From Acidimicrobiia bacterium (GTDB lineage Bacteria; Actinomycetota; Acidimicrobiia; IMCC26256; JAOSJM01), in NCBI GenBank assembly GCA_027494165.1, contig JAOSJM010000005.1, positions 1-64,000 on the forward strand: 64,000 bases of DNA, in the 5' to 3' direction. Below the pieces are notes generated by a model. That model did not search any database. It was not told the origin of the DNA and saw nothing but the letters and a program-made list of their open reading frames with translations. Every line of letters begins with the position of its first letter. Within the stretch, counting starts at the first letter, position 1. This document shows positions 53,271-62,282 of this stretch, piece after piece. The position numbers and the translations under genes were made by a program.

Positions 53271-54144
53271 CCCGCCTCACCGACGCCGGGCCTGCGGAGG
53301 CCTCCGCTCACGGCCTCTCCGCTCCCCAGCTCGCGACCTGATGGGCAGGGAATCCCCGCGCGTCGCGTAGGTACATCACCAGTCGAGCACCCGGTGACAC
53401 CATGGTCATGCCGAGTGCTCGTCGGCCAACTCGTGTGGCGTGCACTTGTCCGACGTCCTCTCGACGAAAGAGGAAACCTTGCGCGCCTCCTTCCGACGCA
53501 GAAGACCGAGGTTGCCAGCACGCATGATCGTCCGAGACCGTCAACACCCCTCGACCGCCAGCAGCGAGGGGAAGGCCGCGACGAGACGCCCGATCAGCGG
53601 CCGTGACAGCTCGACCTGCCGCTCCCGTGGATCGCCGGAGCAGTACGCGACCATGAGGTCGGCAGCGGCCCACCACTTCCCGTCCTCTTGTCTCGGCCGC
53701 TTACCCGATCGTTCGCCGTCCAAGCCGACCGAGACCCCCGCATCGGTCAGGAGAGCGGCGCCGAGCAGCAGTCCCCCGACGGGGAGACGGAGTACCGAGC
53801 GGAGCCGTCCGAGGAGACGGACTCGTCTCCACGGGACATCCCTGTCGTCATCCGTCGCGGACATGCGTCGCAGGGTCCGAGGCCTTCGGCGGGTGTCGAC
53901 GCCCGCCGTCGCGCACGAGTTGGGGGATCACGGTCCCGATCGACGCGTAGACGATCATCGCGAACATCGCGCCGACGGACAGGCGCCACGGCCAAAGGGG
54001 CCACTCGAGGACGCCGGCAAAGGTAGCCAGCGCCGAGAAGAAACCCAGTGTCCAGCGACGCAGATCATCGTCCGACGGATCATGCTCCTCACTCTACGGT
54101 CGAGCGCCGATGAGGTCGAGATTTGACGAAACGCCGAATCCTAC
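53271..54144. other. Weakly coding region with two short minus-strand frames
   Basis: A perfect 14-bp palindrome GCGGAGGCCTCCGC (53,294-53,307) may end the preceding operon. On the minus strand a frame from about 54,085 to 53,857 encodes two hydrophobic stretches (FFSALATFAGVLEW, VGAMFAMIVYASIGTVI) without a clear start codon, and the frame at 53,541-53,864 follows it. Base composition is lower in GC than in neighbouring genes. Confidence 0.4.
53541..53864 (-). CDS. Possible small membrane-linked protein, 107 residues
   Basis: The product starts MSATDDDRDVPWRRVRLLGR, has one hydrophobic stretch (LPVGGLLLGAALLTDAG) and a polar second half (GKWWAAADLMVAYCSGDPRE, then RPLIGRLVAAFPSLLAVEGC). The ATG overlaps the end of the two-segment membrane frame upstream. 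I do not recognise it; the overlap suggests a pair of membrane proteins of one operon, but coding strength is weak. Confidence 0.35.
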   Translation of the reverse strand: MSATDDDRDVPWRRVRLLGRLRSVLRLPVGGLLLGAALLTDAGVSVGLDGERSGKRPRQEDGKWWAAADLMVAYCSGDPRERQVELSRPLIGRLVAAFPSLLAVEGC

Positions 54145-54171
54145 TTGACTACGAACAGGTGTTCGTATAGG
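54145..54171 (+). promoter_or_regulatory. Promoter with LexA-type SOS box before the DUF222 gene
   Basis: TTGACT (54,145-54,150) and TATAGG (54,166-54,171) are separated by 15 bases. Between them lies CGAACAGGTGTTCG (54,152-54,165), which fits the GAAC-N4-GTTC box bound by LexA in actinobacteria and Firmicutes. Confidence 0.7.
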
Positions 54172-54266
54172 CTGAGCGCAGCCTCGTGGCCGGGCGTGCA
54201 CGGCCTCCTCGCATCCGAAGGCACCCGCCGCCCGTGCGCGGCGGGGATGCTCGTGAGGAAGGTCCG

Positions 54267-55504
54267 ATGCGCCGAGCCGCTGCTCCTCGCTCCACCACCG
54301 GCGAGACGTCACGCGCCGGGTCGACGGCGGTGTCGAGTGATCTGGCCGAGCTGGCCGCCCGCGCCGAGGAGTTGCTGGGCCGGGTGGACCCCGAGCGACT
54401 CGACGGCGACGAGGTGCTGGCGGTGCTGGGGTGGTTCTCCCGGCTGCGGCGCGCCGGTGCGGCCGGTGAGGTGCTCCTGGCCCGGCGGGTCGAGGAGGTC
54501 GGGGCCTACCGCCGTGGAGGGCACCGCTCGACCGCGGCGCTGATCGCGGCGAGGACCGGCACGTCGCCGGCCCGGGCCGGGGAGCCGGTCGAGACGGCCA
54601 AGCGGCTCGGCACCTGCCCCCGGACGAAGCAGGCCCTCGTCTCGGGGGTGGTGTCGGTGGAACAGGCCCACGCCATCACCGCCGCCGCCCGGGTGGTACC
54701 CGAAGCCGAGGCCCACCTGCTGGAGCTGGCCGACCGCGAGACCTTGCGGACCCTGCAGGAGCGGGCCCGCGACGTGCGCCTCGAGGCCGAGGTCGACCGG
54801 CTCGGCTGGTACCGCCGACAGCGCGCGGCGCGAAGCCTCACCCACGGCCGGGACGACGAGGGGATGGTCTGGGGACGGTTCCGCCTGCCCCCGATCTGGG
54901 CGCGGCGGTGGTCAACCGGCTCGAGCACCAGACCGACGGCGAGTACCGCGCCGCCGACCGGGAAGGCCGGCCCGAGGGCCACGACCGCTACCTCGCCGAC
55001 GCGCTCGTCACGCTCGTGACGGCAGCTTCCGGCGGGCGTGGAATGAGCACGACCGGCGGAGCCGAACGCCAGCCGGCGCTCCTCGGACCCGGCGGGACGG
55101 CCGGGAGCAGCGGGCCGGGCGAGGCGGACGGGGCGGGTCGATCGACGGTCGCCGTGCGGCCGGCGCCCCGGGTCGACGTCGTCGTCCACGTCTCCCGGGA
55201 GGCGCTGCGGCGGGGGTCGGTCGAGCCCGGCGAGCTGTGCACGGTCCAGGGCGTCGGCCCGATCCCCCTGGAGCGGGCCCGGGAGCTCCTGGACGACGCC
55301 TTCCTCAAGGCCGTCCTCGTCGACGGGACCCGGGTCGAGACCGTCCGCCACCTCGGGCGGCGCATCCCCGCCGAGCTGCGCACCGCCCTGGAGGTCCGCT
55401 CGGTGCTCGCCGACGGCGACGTCGTCTGCTCGGTGGAGGGTTGCGACCGCCGGACCGGCCTCCCCTGCGGCCCGGGTGTCCCTACCCCCGCCCAGCGGGG
55501 GTGA
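54267..55504 (+). CDS. DUF222/13E12-type protein with truncated HNH domain (one frameshift)
   Basis: The DUF222 domain is clear: GRVDPERLDGDEVLAVLGWF, then VEEVGAYRRGGHRSTAALIA, VVSVEQAHAITAAARVVPEA and RQRAARSLTHGRDDEGMVWG. A base is missing in the C run at 54,888-54,892; the continuation is LGAAVVNRLEHQTDGEYRAA. The end (DGDVVCSVEGCDRRTGL) is the start of the HNH endonuclease motif, but the expected D-H-x-x-P and the later His are absent and the protein stops 16 residues on. Such 13E12-family genes are DNA-damage-inducible in mycobacteria, and a LexA-like box stands upstream here. The ATG has GAGGAAGG before it. Confidence 0.78.
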
Positions 55505-55653
55505 TCACACCCGGGAACCGGAACGGAAGAAGGCGGCTGCGGGCGTCGCCGCCGACGACCGTCGCGAACGCGCCGGGAGGAGGCGGCGCACCCCGCAGCC
55601 GCCACCACCCCACAGCCGTTCCCGCCCCGACGAGGTCCGACGCGCGAGCAGCG

Positions 55654-57438
55654 CTACCGCGTGCCGGCGTCCTTGTCGGTGATGTGCCAGGGCGACGGGT
55701 ACCACCAGTCGGGCGTGGTGGACGCCACCTCCTCGTAGTCCTCGTGGAGGATGTGCATGAGGTTGTAGGGCACGGCCATGAGGCACAGGCCACCGGGGTG
55801 CGAGGTCTGGTTGCAGAGGTACAGGCCGTCGATCGGGGTGCGGTAGCGGGCCAGCTCGGGGAGCGGCTTGCGCGGGCCCCACTCGTTCTCCGACTCCCGC
55901 AGGCCCATCCAGTTGCCCCCGACGAACCCCAGGTTGCGGAACGACGAGTCGTAGGGGGTGTTCACGAACGTGTGGACGAACTTGTCCGGGGTCATGTTCG
56001 GCGCGTACTGGCGGACCAGCTCCTTGATGTTGGCGACGATCTCGTCGCTCGCCCGGTTCACGGCGTCGGGGCCGTCGCGGTGCTCCTCGGGGGCGGGCAC
56101 CTGGAGGTTCATCCCGATGACGTGGTACTCACCGCCCCGGACCCGCGACCGGTCGTGCACCCCGTTGTTGAGGAACCACACGCCCGCGTAGTGGTCGAGG
56201 CTCGTCGGGTGGGTCCGGAAGGTGTGGATGTCCCGCATGAGCCCGTCGATGAGCGAGGGCGTGTCGCAGTTGAGGACGAAGACCGTCGGCTCGGCGGTGT
56301 CCTTGAAGGCGTCGGGGGCGGCCGCGAAGACCGGGGTCTCGGTGGTCAGGAAGTTGGCCACGTACAGGCCCCCGCCCTTGAGGCTGAGGTCCTCGATCCG
56401 CTGCACGAACTCGGGGGCGAGGGCGCCGGACCCGACGAGGCCGGGGAGCTGCTTGACGTGGGTCCCCATGATCACGCCGAGGTTGGCGTGGATCGTCTTC
56501 TCCTCGAGGACGCCCTCGTCGGCGACCCGCACGCCCACCGCCTGGCCGTCGCGGACGATGACCTCGCTCACCGGCGCGTTGACGTAGACGCGGGCACCGG
56601 CGGCCAGGGCGCTGCGGACCAGGGCGTGGGCCAGGGAGTGCATCCCGCCCACGGGCGACGCGTTGGTCACCGACATCAGCTGGCTGACGCCGAAGCACGG
56701 GATGAGCATCCCCTTGAAGAACGGGTGCGGCCCGTTGCCCCAGGATCCGATCATCATCCCGCAGCGGATGGGGTCGGGGAGTCCGATCTCCTCGGCCCAC
56801 TCGTACAGCGACATCTCGAGGAGGGCGTCGTCCCAGATCGGGACGAACTCCTTGAAGATCTTCACCTCGGGGAGGTCGGCCTTGCCGACGCCCCACCGGT
56901 GGTCGTAGGGCGGCGTCCAGTAGATCGAGCGCAGGAAGTCGATCTTGTGCGGACCCAGGTTCGTCATGAACTCGATGTAGAACTTCGCCGCGTCGGGCGA
57001 CGCGCCCAGGCCCTCGAGGAGGGACTCGGGCGACATGGAGCCGTCGAACAGCTCCCGCCGCTGGTACATGGCGACCCCGTCGGGCCGGATGCTGATGTTC
57101 TCGGTCAGCGGCGACAGCCGGAACCCGTACTTGCCGAGCTCGAGCTGCTCCACGCCCGGCGCCGCGCCGCCGTAGAAGAACACCGCGTGGGGGTCGATGG
57201 AGTACCCGGGGACGGGCTCGGCGTTCTCGGCGCCGCCACCGATCTCGGGGCGGGCCTCGAGCACGCACACCGAGAACCCCCAGCGCGACAGGTAGGCGGC
57301 GATGCCCAGGCCGTTGGGCCCGGCTCCCACCACGACGTAGTCGTAGACGCTCCTGCGGGCCAGGCCGTCGCCGCTGCCCGCCTCACGGGTGCGCCGCGAG
57401 CGCTCCTCGAGGGCCGATCCCTGTGCTCCCGCTGCCAT
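55654..57438 (-). CDS. PYROXD2/CrtI-like FAD oxidoreductase (594 residues)
   Basis: YDYVVVGAGPNGLGIAAYLS near residue 32 is the dinucleotide-binding motif, followed by VLEARPEIGGGAENAE. The C-terminus LYLCNQTSHPGGLCLMAVPY completes the FAD site. The protein is longer than phytoene desaturase but fits PYROXD2-like proteins, which oxidise hydrophobic substrates. A 30-residue N-terminal tail before the motif is unusual; a later start is possible. The truncated homologue at 6,404-7,780 is a distant relative. It is divergent from an EthD protein; the 452-bp gap between them contains two dyads. Confidence 0.83.
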   Translation of the reverse strand: MAAGAQGSALEERSRRTREAGSGDGLARRSVYDYVVVGAGPNGLGIAAYLSRWGFSVCVLEARPEIGGGAENAEPVPGYSIDPHAVFFYGGAAPGVEQLELGKYGFRLSPLTENISIRPDGVAMYQRRELFDGSMSPESLLEGLGASPDAAKFYIEFMTNLGPHKIDFLRSIYWTPPYDHRWGVGKADLPEVKIFKEFVPIWDDALLEMSLYEWAEEIGLPDPIRCGMMIGSWGNGPHPFFKGMLIPCFGVSQLMSVTNASPVGGMHSLAHALVRSALAAGARVYVNAPVSEVIVRDGQAVGVRVADEGVLEEKTIHANLGVIMGTHVKQLPGLVGSGALAPEFVQRIEDLSLKGGGLYVANFLTTETPVFAAAPDAFKDTAEPTVFVLNCDTPSLIDGLMRDIHTFRTHPTSLDHYAGVWFLNNGVHDRSRVRGGEYHVIGMNLQVPAPEEHRDGPDAVNRASDEIVANIKELVRQYAPNMTPDKFVHTFVNTPYDSSFRNLGFVGGNWMGLRESENEWGPRKPLPELARYRTPIDGLYLCNQTSHPGGLCLMAVPYNLMHILHEDYEEVASTTPDWWYPSPWHITDKDAGTR

Positions 57439-57890
57439 GTGGGGCTCCTCTCCGCTCGGGTCCCGTGATCACGCGGACGACGTGACGGCTCGCGGAGGGT
57501 CGAAGACGCGGCCCGGCCGCTCCCCTTCATCGAGTTTCCCGATACAGGAACGCTACGACGGCCTCCCGACCGGGTCAAGAACCGGTTCCAGTTCCGGCTC
57601 CTCGGGCCATCCCCCGGGGCGGCCCGTGTCGGTCGTCGCCGGGCAGCCGGGCGCTGTCTCGGGATGAGCGCGGGCCGTGCTCCCCCACCCACGCGAAGTA
57701 GACGCCGTTCTACTCACGTCACGACCCGGCCGCCGTCGGAACGGGGCGCGCCCGCCGGGAGCACCCTGGCGGCGCCCGGGCCCTCAGATCTCACGTAATC
57801 CGTCAAACTGCTTGACGCTCACGCACTCGCCGGGTATCCAGGGCAGGGAACGCGTCGTCACGAGGACGCGGATGCGGGAAGGCAGGGACC
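57439..57890. promoter_or_regulatory. Divergent promoter region with two palindromes
   Basis: GAACCGGTTC at 57,579-57,588 lies next to a possible minus-strand promoter (TTGACC, 17 bases, TAGCGT). CGTCAAACTGCTTGACG at 57,801-57,817 is a perfect 6-bp dyad with a 5-base spacer, 74 bases before the EthD gene, and suits a repressor site. No gene is visible in this region. Confidence 0.5.
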
Positions 57891-58604
57891 ATGCGCAAGC
57901 TCCAGCTCCTGCTCGTACCGGCGGAGGGCCAGTCGCTCAACCTCCTGGAGGCCCGGCTGGTCGCCGAGGGCCAGGCCCTCCGGAGCCGGCTGGACGTCCC
58001 GGGCCGGCTCCACCGGCGTGCCATCCGTCTCCCCGACGACCCCTTCGCGACCACGGCCCACGGCGCCGAGGTGGTGACCGGGTTCGCGGCGATGATGGAG
58101 CTGGCCGTCCCCGACGAGGCGGGGGCCCAACCGCTGATCGACGCGGTCGAGGGCTGCGCGGAGCGCCTCGAGGGCCTCGGGGCCCGGATCGACGCGACCG
58201 CCTCGGCCGCCCTGATCGGCACGGAGCACGTGATCGTGCCCGGTGAGGAGCCCGTGGCCCTCTTCTACGCCCTGCGGCGCCTCCCGACCCTGGACCCGGA
58301 GGGCTTCCGGGACCACTGGCTCCACCGGCACGCCGAGCTCGGACGGGCCGTCCCGGGGCTGCGGGGCTACCGGCAGGTCCACGCCGACCCCGAGGCGTCC
58401 AAGGCCGCCGCCGCGGCCGCCGGCGTCGGGGTGCACGACTTCGACGGCGTGGCCGAGGCGTACTACGCCGACGTCGAGGACTTCCTCGGGATCATGGCGA
58501 AGCCCGAGGTGACGGCCGACGCCCTCGAGGACGAGAAGCGGTTCATCGACCACTCCCGGTCGACGGGCATGCTCACCCGGATCGCCTACCGGGTCCGCGA
58601 CTGA
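57891..58604 (+). CDS. EthD-domain protein
   Basis: The C-terminal half shows the dimeric alpha/beta-barrel of EthD: FYALRRLPTLDPEGFRDHWL, HRHAELGRAVPGLRGYRQVH, then FDGVAEAYYADVEDFLGIMA and EKRFIDHSRSTG. The N-terminal half resembles a second, degenerate copy of the same fold. EthD-like proteins accompany oxygenases and may bind or process hydrophobic intermediates. It is the first gene of an operon with the AhpD-like gene (38 bases). Length is 237 residues. Confidence 0.8.
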   Translation: MRKLQLLLVPAEGQSLNLLEARLVAEGQALRSRLDVPGRLHRRAIRLPDDPFATTAHGAEVVTGFAAMMELAVPDEAGAQPLIDAVEGCAERLEGLGARIDATASAALIGTEHVIVPGEEPVALFYALRRLPTLDPEGFRDHWLHRHAELGRAVPGLRGYRQVHADPEASKAAAAAAGVGVHDFDGVAEAYYADVEDFLGIMAKPEVTADALEDEKRFIDHSRSTGMLTRIAYRVRD

Positions 58605-58642
58605 CAGCACGACGGACAGCACGACGGACAGAGGAGACGCAC

Positions 58643-59200
58643 ATGGCACGGATCCCGCTCGCCGAGCTCGGCGGCGTCGAGCCCGACATCGCCGAGATGA
58701 TCACCGGCATCGAGGAGGCCACCGGCGACTCGACCGCCATGCGGGTGCTCGCCCACCGGCCCGACATCGTCCGGGGCTTCGTCCAGTTCTACTGGCCGCT
58801 CCAGACCGAGGGGCTGCTGGGCCGCAAGGAGGTCGAGCTCGTCCGGCTCGGCATCGCCCAGATCAACCAGTGCGCCAACTGCCTCAACGGGCGCTACCAG
58901 GACTCCATCGACGAGGGCCTCACCGAGGAGATGGTCGCCCAACTCCCGCTCGTCGAGCGCTCCGACCTGTTCACCGAGCGGGAGAAGGCGGGCATCCGCT
59001 TCGGCCAGAAGATGGCCTCCGACCACTGGTCGGTGGGCGACGAGGACTTCGCCCGGCTCGCGCAGCACTACAGCGTCCCGGAGATGGTCGAGCTGTGCGT
59101 CCTCGTCGCGCAGTTCATCGGGATCGGCCGCATGTTCGCGGTGATCGACGCCATGAACGTCGACTGCGAGATCCCGACGCTGGCCGCCGCCGAGGCCTGA
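58643..59200 (+). CDS. Carboxymuconolactone decarboxylase/AhpD-like protein
   Basis: INQCANCLNGRYQDSIDEGL holds the C-x-x-C pair used by AhpD-type alkyl hydroperoxidases, and the C-terminal part (GIRFGQKMASDHWSVGDEDF, then HYSVPEMVELCVLVAQFIGI) is the usual helical bundle. It may act as a peroxidase or decarboxylase. The ATG has GAGGAG upstream; the leader includes a short direct repeat (GACAGCACGACG twice). Length is 185 residues. It ends 50 bases before the convergent acyl-CoA synthetase. Confidence 0.83.
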   Translation: MARIPLAELGGVEPDIAEMITGIEEATGDSTAMRVLAHRPDIVRGFVQFYWPLQTEGLLGRKEVELVRLGIAQINQCANCLNGRYQDSIDEGLTEEMVAQLPLVERSDLFTEREKAGIRFGQKMASDHWSVGDEDFARLAQHYSVPEMVELCVLVAQFIGIGRMFAVIDAMNVDCEIPTLAAAEA

Positions 59201-59220
59201 CCGGCGCGACCCGGACGACC

Positions 59221-59246
59221 GCCGGGCCGGGAGGTCCCGGCCCGGC
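59221..59246. terminator. Bidirectional hairpin terminator
   Basis: GCCGGGCCGGGA and TCCCGGCCCGGC pair perfectly over 12 bases with only two bases between them. It separates two convergent genes. Confidence 0.75.
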
Positions 59247-59249
59247 GGG

Positions 59250-60761
59250 TCAGAGCTCCAGGCCGCTGCGCAGCTCCCGCTTGAGGATCTTGCCGAGGGC
59301 GTTGCGGGGGAACTCCTCGACGAAGCGCACCCCCTCGAGGTGCTTGAACCTCGCCGTGCGCTCGTTGACGATCGCCTTCACGTCGTCCTCGGTGAGCTCG
59401 GCCCCCGGCGCCGGGCGGACGAACGCGAACGGGATCTCGCCGTACCGGGGGTGCATGGCCCCCACGACCGCGCACTCGGCGATGCGGTCGTCCTCGTAGA
59501 GGAGCGCCTCGAGCTCCTTGGGGTACACGTTCATCCCGCCCCGGATGATCATGTCCTTCTTGCGGTCGACCAGGTACAGGAAGCCGTCCTCGTCGAAGTA
59601 GCCGATGTCCCCCCAGTGGAGCCTCCCTCCCCGGAGGGCCTCCTCGCTCTCCTCGGGCATCCCCCAGTAGCAGCGGATCGGCTCGTAGAGCCCGGCGTAG
59701 GGCCCCTCCTCGTACGGCCCGGTGCAGATCTCGCCGATCTCGCCCACCGGGACGTCACGGTCCTGGTCGTCGACGATCGTCACCTTGATGTGGGCCATCG
59801 GGACGCCCACCGAGTCGAACTTCCGCGGCCGGTCGAAGGGATCGGTGGACACCATGGCCGGGCCCTCGGTCCCCCCGTAGGCGTGGATGAAGCGGAAGTC
59901 GTAGCGCTCCTCGAAGGCCTTGCGGATCTCGGGGGGCATGGGGGAGCCGCCGCAGCTCGCGACCCGGATGCTCGACAGGTCCACCCGCTCGGCCTCCTCC
60001 GGGGGGAGGTCGAGCAGGTCCGAGAACATCATCGGGATGCTGGCGCCGATCATGGTCGTGCGGTCCTCGCGCACGAACGTGGCGAAGGTCGACGGGTCGT
60101 ACTTCGAGAGGAGCCGGCACGTGCTCCCGGCGAGCAGCGACGACAGCGGCCCGAGGATGAGGATCGACAGGAGGTAGATGGGCAGCACGGACAGGAAGAC
60201 GTCGTCCTCGGTGACCCGGTAGTGCTCCCGCACCATGTCGAGCTGCACGAGCAGCGCGCGGTGGGTGTGGGTGGCGCCCTTGGGGAGCCCGGTGGTGCCC
60301 GACGTGTAGAAGATGGTGGCGTCGGCGCCGGGGTCGAGGTCGACCGCCCGGACCGGCTCGCCCGACGGCTCACCGATCGATACCACGTGCGCGAGGTCCG
60401 GCGCCGACGCGGCGACCTCGTCGATCACCTCGCGGCTGCGGCCGGGATCGGCCAGGACGACCCGGGCCCCGGAGCTCCGGAGCTGGTAGAGGACCTCCTC
60501 GGGGCCGAGCTGGGCGTTGACGGCCACGACGATGGCCCCCAGCTTCCAGGTGCCGACCACGCTGGCCACGAACTCGGGGTGGCTCCCGGCCATGATGGCC
60601 ACGCGATCCCCCGGCCCCACCCCGAGGGCCCGCAGGCCACCGGCGGCCCGGGAGGCCAGCTCGTCGAGCTCGGCGAAGGTGAGCTCCCGGTCCTCGGTCC
60701 GGAGGGCCACCTTGTCGGGCACCCGGGCCACGACCTCCTCGATCCGCCGAGCCAGGCTCAT
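59250..60761 (-). CDS. AMP-forming acyl-CoA synthetase
   Basis: TIFYTSGTTGLPKGATHTHR near residue 155 is the AMP-binding loop, FIHAYGGTEGPAMVSTDPFD near 300 and RLHWGDIGYFDEDGFLYLVD near 390 are the second and third core motifs, and FPRNALGKILKRELR gives the catalytic lysine near residue 493. It activates a fatty or aromatic acid as its CoA thioester. It is divergent from a LivK-type transporter operon, so the acid may be the imported compound (inference). Length is 503 residues, usual for the family. Confidence 0.88.
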   Translation of the reverse strand: MSLARRIEEVVARVPDKVALRTEDRELTFAELDELASRAAGGLRALGVGPGDRVAIMAGSHPEFVASVVGTWKLGAIVVAVNAQLGPEEVLYQLRSSGARVVLADPGRSREVIDEVAASAPDLAHVVSIGEPSGEPVRAVDLDPGADATIFYTSGTTGLPKGATHTHRALLVQLDMVREHYRVTEDDVFLSVLPIYLLSILILGPLSSLLAGSTCRLLSKYDPSTFATFVREDRTTMIGASIPMMFSDLLDLPPEEAERVDLSSIRVASCGGSPMPPEIRKAFEERYDFRFIHAYGGTEGPAMVSTDPFDRPRKFDSVGVPMAHIKVTIVDDQDRDVPVGEIGEICTGPYEEGPYAGLYEPIRCYWGMPEESEEALRGGRLHWGDIGYFDEDGFLYLVDRKKDMIIRGGMNVYPKELEALLYEDDRIAECAVVGAMHPRYGEIPFAFVRPAPGAELTEDDVKAIVNERTARFKHLEGVRFVEEFPRNALGKILKRELRSGLEL

Positions 60762-60829
60762 CGCTCCACCACCTCCCGTACCGGGACCGCTCGCGTCCCG
60801 CTTCGCGACGTTGCTTGCCGCCTTACTTC

Positions 60830-60844
60830 TGACGTTGTACGTTA
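60830..60844. promoter_or_regulatory. Dyad in the acyl-CoA synthetase/ABC transporter divergent region
   Basis: TGACGTTGTACGTTA is an inverted repeat (TGACGT / ACGTTA, one mismatch) with a 3-base centre. ACTTCTG occurs on both sides of it as a direct repeat. Confidence 0.5.
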
Positions 60845-60932
60845 ACTTCTGCCTGATGGCGTGTCACCCCGGCGGCCCGGCGGCACGGGAGGTTGCCCCT
60901 GCCGCCGTGTCCCCGAGCCCGAGGAGGTCGTG

Positions 60933-62192
60933 GTGCGAAGGTTCCATCCGCTCTTGATCCTGCTTCTCGTCCTGGCTCTCGTGGCCGTGGCGTGCGGCGA
61001 CGACGACGACGACGGCGACGGTGCCGCCCCGGCGACCACGGCGGCGGCCGACGGTGACGGTGACGGTGCCGCCGAGTGCGACGACAGCGACCCGGTGAAG
61101 GCCGGCGCATCGCTGAGCATCTCCGGGCCCGCGGCCGACATCGGCGCCCTGGCCCAGGACGGCGCCGAGATGGCGATCGAGGACATCAACGCCGAGGGCG
61201 GGATCCTCGGGCGGTGCGTCGAGCTGGTCCTCAGGGACGACACCGGCGACCCGACCCGGGCCGCGCAGGTCATGCGCGAGCTCGTCGACCAGGAGGAGGT
61301 CGACTTCGTCGTCGGCCCGTTCCTGAGCTCCCCGATCGGCGCCGCGATCGAGGTGACGGCTCCCGCCAACGTGCTGCACGTCGTGGCCGGGGTGCTCCCC
61401 ACCGCGGGTGACGCGGCCACGTTCCCGCACGTGTTCCGGTCCGAGGTCGTGGCGACCCTCCAGGGTCAGACCTTCGCCGAGTACATGAAGGCCAGCGGCT
61501 GGACCTCGGCGGCGATCATCGCCGTGAACAACGCGCTCGGCACCTCCGTGGTCGACGCCTTCACGCCCGTGGCCGAGGCCGAGGGGCTCGAGATCACGGC
61601 CACCGAGTTCCACGAGAGCGGCGCCGTCGACCAGACGACCCAGCTCCGGAACCTCATGGGCACCGACCCCGACGTGCTCCTGGTGTTCAACACCGCGGGG
61701 CCCGACACGGTGGCCACGATCAGCGGGCGCAACTCGCTCAACTGGGACGTCCCGGCGCTCGGGTTCTCCTCGATCGCCAACACGTCCATCACCGACGCCT
61801 TCGAGCCCGGCGAGATGGACCTGGTCTATGGCGGCCAGGCCTACCGGCTCCTCAACCGGGAGCCCGGCAGCGACGAGCCCATCGGCGAGGCGGCCGCCGC
61901 CTTCAAGGACCGGTACAAGGAGTTCCTGGGCGCCGACCCGCTGGAGGTCAACATCCAGCAGGCCTCGGGAATCTACGACTCGTACCGGATGATGGCCCTG
62001 GCCATCAACGAGGTCGGCGAGATCGACCCCGACGGGGTGAAGGACTACCTCGAGTCCAACGGCTACGACGGGGTCAAGGCGACCTACGAGTACGACGCCG
62101 AGCGCCACGACGGCATCGGCCTCGACGACCTCGTGTTCATCGTCGCCGACTCCTTCGAGGACGGAACCCTCGAGCTGGCGCCGAACCAGTAG
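60933..62192 (+). CDS. ABC transporter substrate-binding lipoprotein (LivK-type)
   Basis: The N-terminus (RRFHPLLILLLVLALVAVAC) is a lipoprotein signal with the cysteine for lipid attachment, followed by an acidic linker rich in D, G and A. The mature part (SLSISGPAADIGALAQDGAE, then MAIEDINAEGGILGRCVELV and LVDQEEVDFVVGPFLSSPIG) is a class I periplasmic-binding protein of the branched-chain amino acid (LivK) type. GTG at 60,933 was chosen for its spacing to GAGGAGG. Members of this family also import aromatic acids and short-chain acids. The two permeases follow after a strong hairpin. Confidence 0.87.
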   Translation: MRRFHPLLILLLVLALVAVACGDDDDDGDGAAPATTAAADGDGDGAAECDDSDPVKAGASLSISGPAADIGALAQDGAEMAIEDINAEGGILGRCVELVLRDDTGDPTRAAQVMRELVDQEEVDFVVGPFLSSPIGAAIEVTAPANVLHVVAGVLPTAGDAATFPHVFRSEVVATLQGQTFAEYMKASGWTSAAIIAVNNALGTSVVDAFTPVAEAEGLEITATEFHESGAVDQTTQLRNLMGTDPDVLLVFNTAGPDTVATISGRNSLNWDVPALGFSSIANTSITDAFEPGEMDLVYGGQAYRLLNREPGSDEPIGEAAAAFKDRYKEFLGADPLEVNIQQASGIYDSYRMMALAINEVGEIDPDGVKDYLESNGYDGVKATYEYDAERHDGIGLDDLVFIVADSFEDGTLELAPNQ

Positions 62193-62199
62193 CGGGCCG

Positions 62200-62233
62200 G
62201 GTGGGCTCCCCCGGGCGACCGGGGGAGCCCACC
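62200..62233 (+). terminator. Hairpin between the binding-protein and permease genes
   Basis: GGTGGGCTCCCCCGG and CCGGGGGAGCCCACC form a perfect 15-bp stem closed by the GNRA tetraloop GCGA. It may stop part of the transcripts or protect the upstream mRNA, so that binding protein is made in excess. Confidence 0.75.
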
Positions 62234-62282
62234 GCCCTCCTGACCCCCACCGGCCTCACAGGAGCCCCCGGGCCGCCTCGCC

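Noticed and set aside
53308..53676. A minus-strand frame of 122 residues
   Set aside because: It overlaps the better-supported frame at 53,541-53,864, has no recognisable motif and no ribosome-binding site.
57577..57590. KstR-type steroid regulator box around GAACCGGTTC
   Set aside because: The known KstR pattern is T-N2-AAC-N2-GTT-N2-A; the first base here is A instead of T and there is only one site, so the dyad is reported without naming a regulator.
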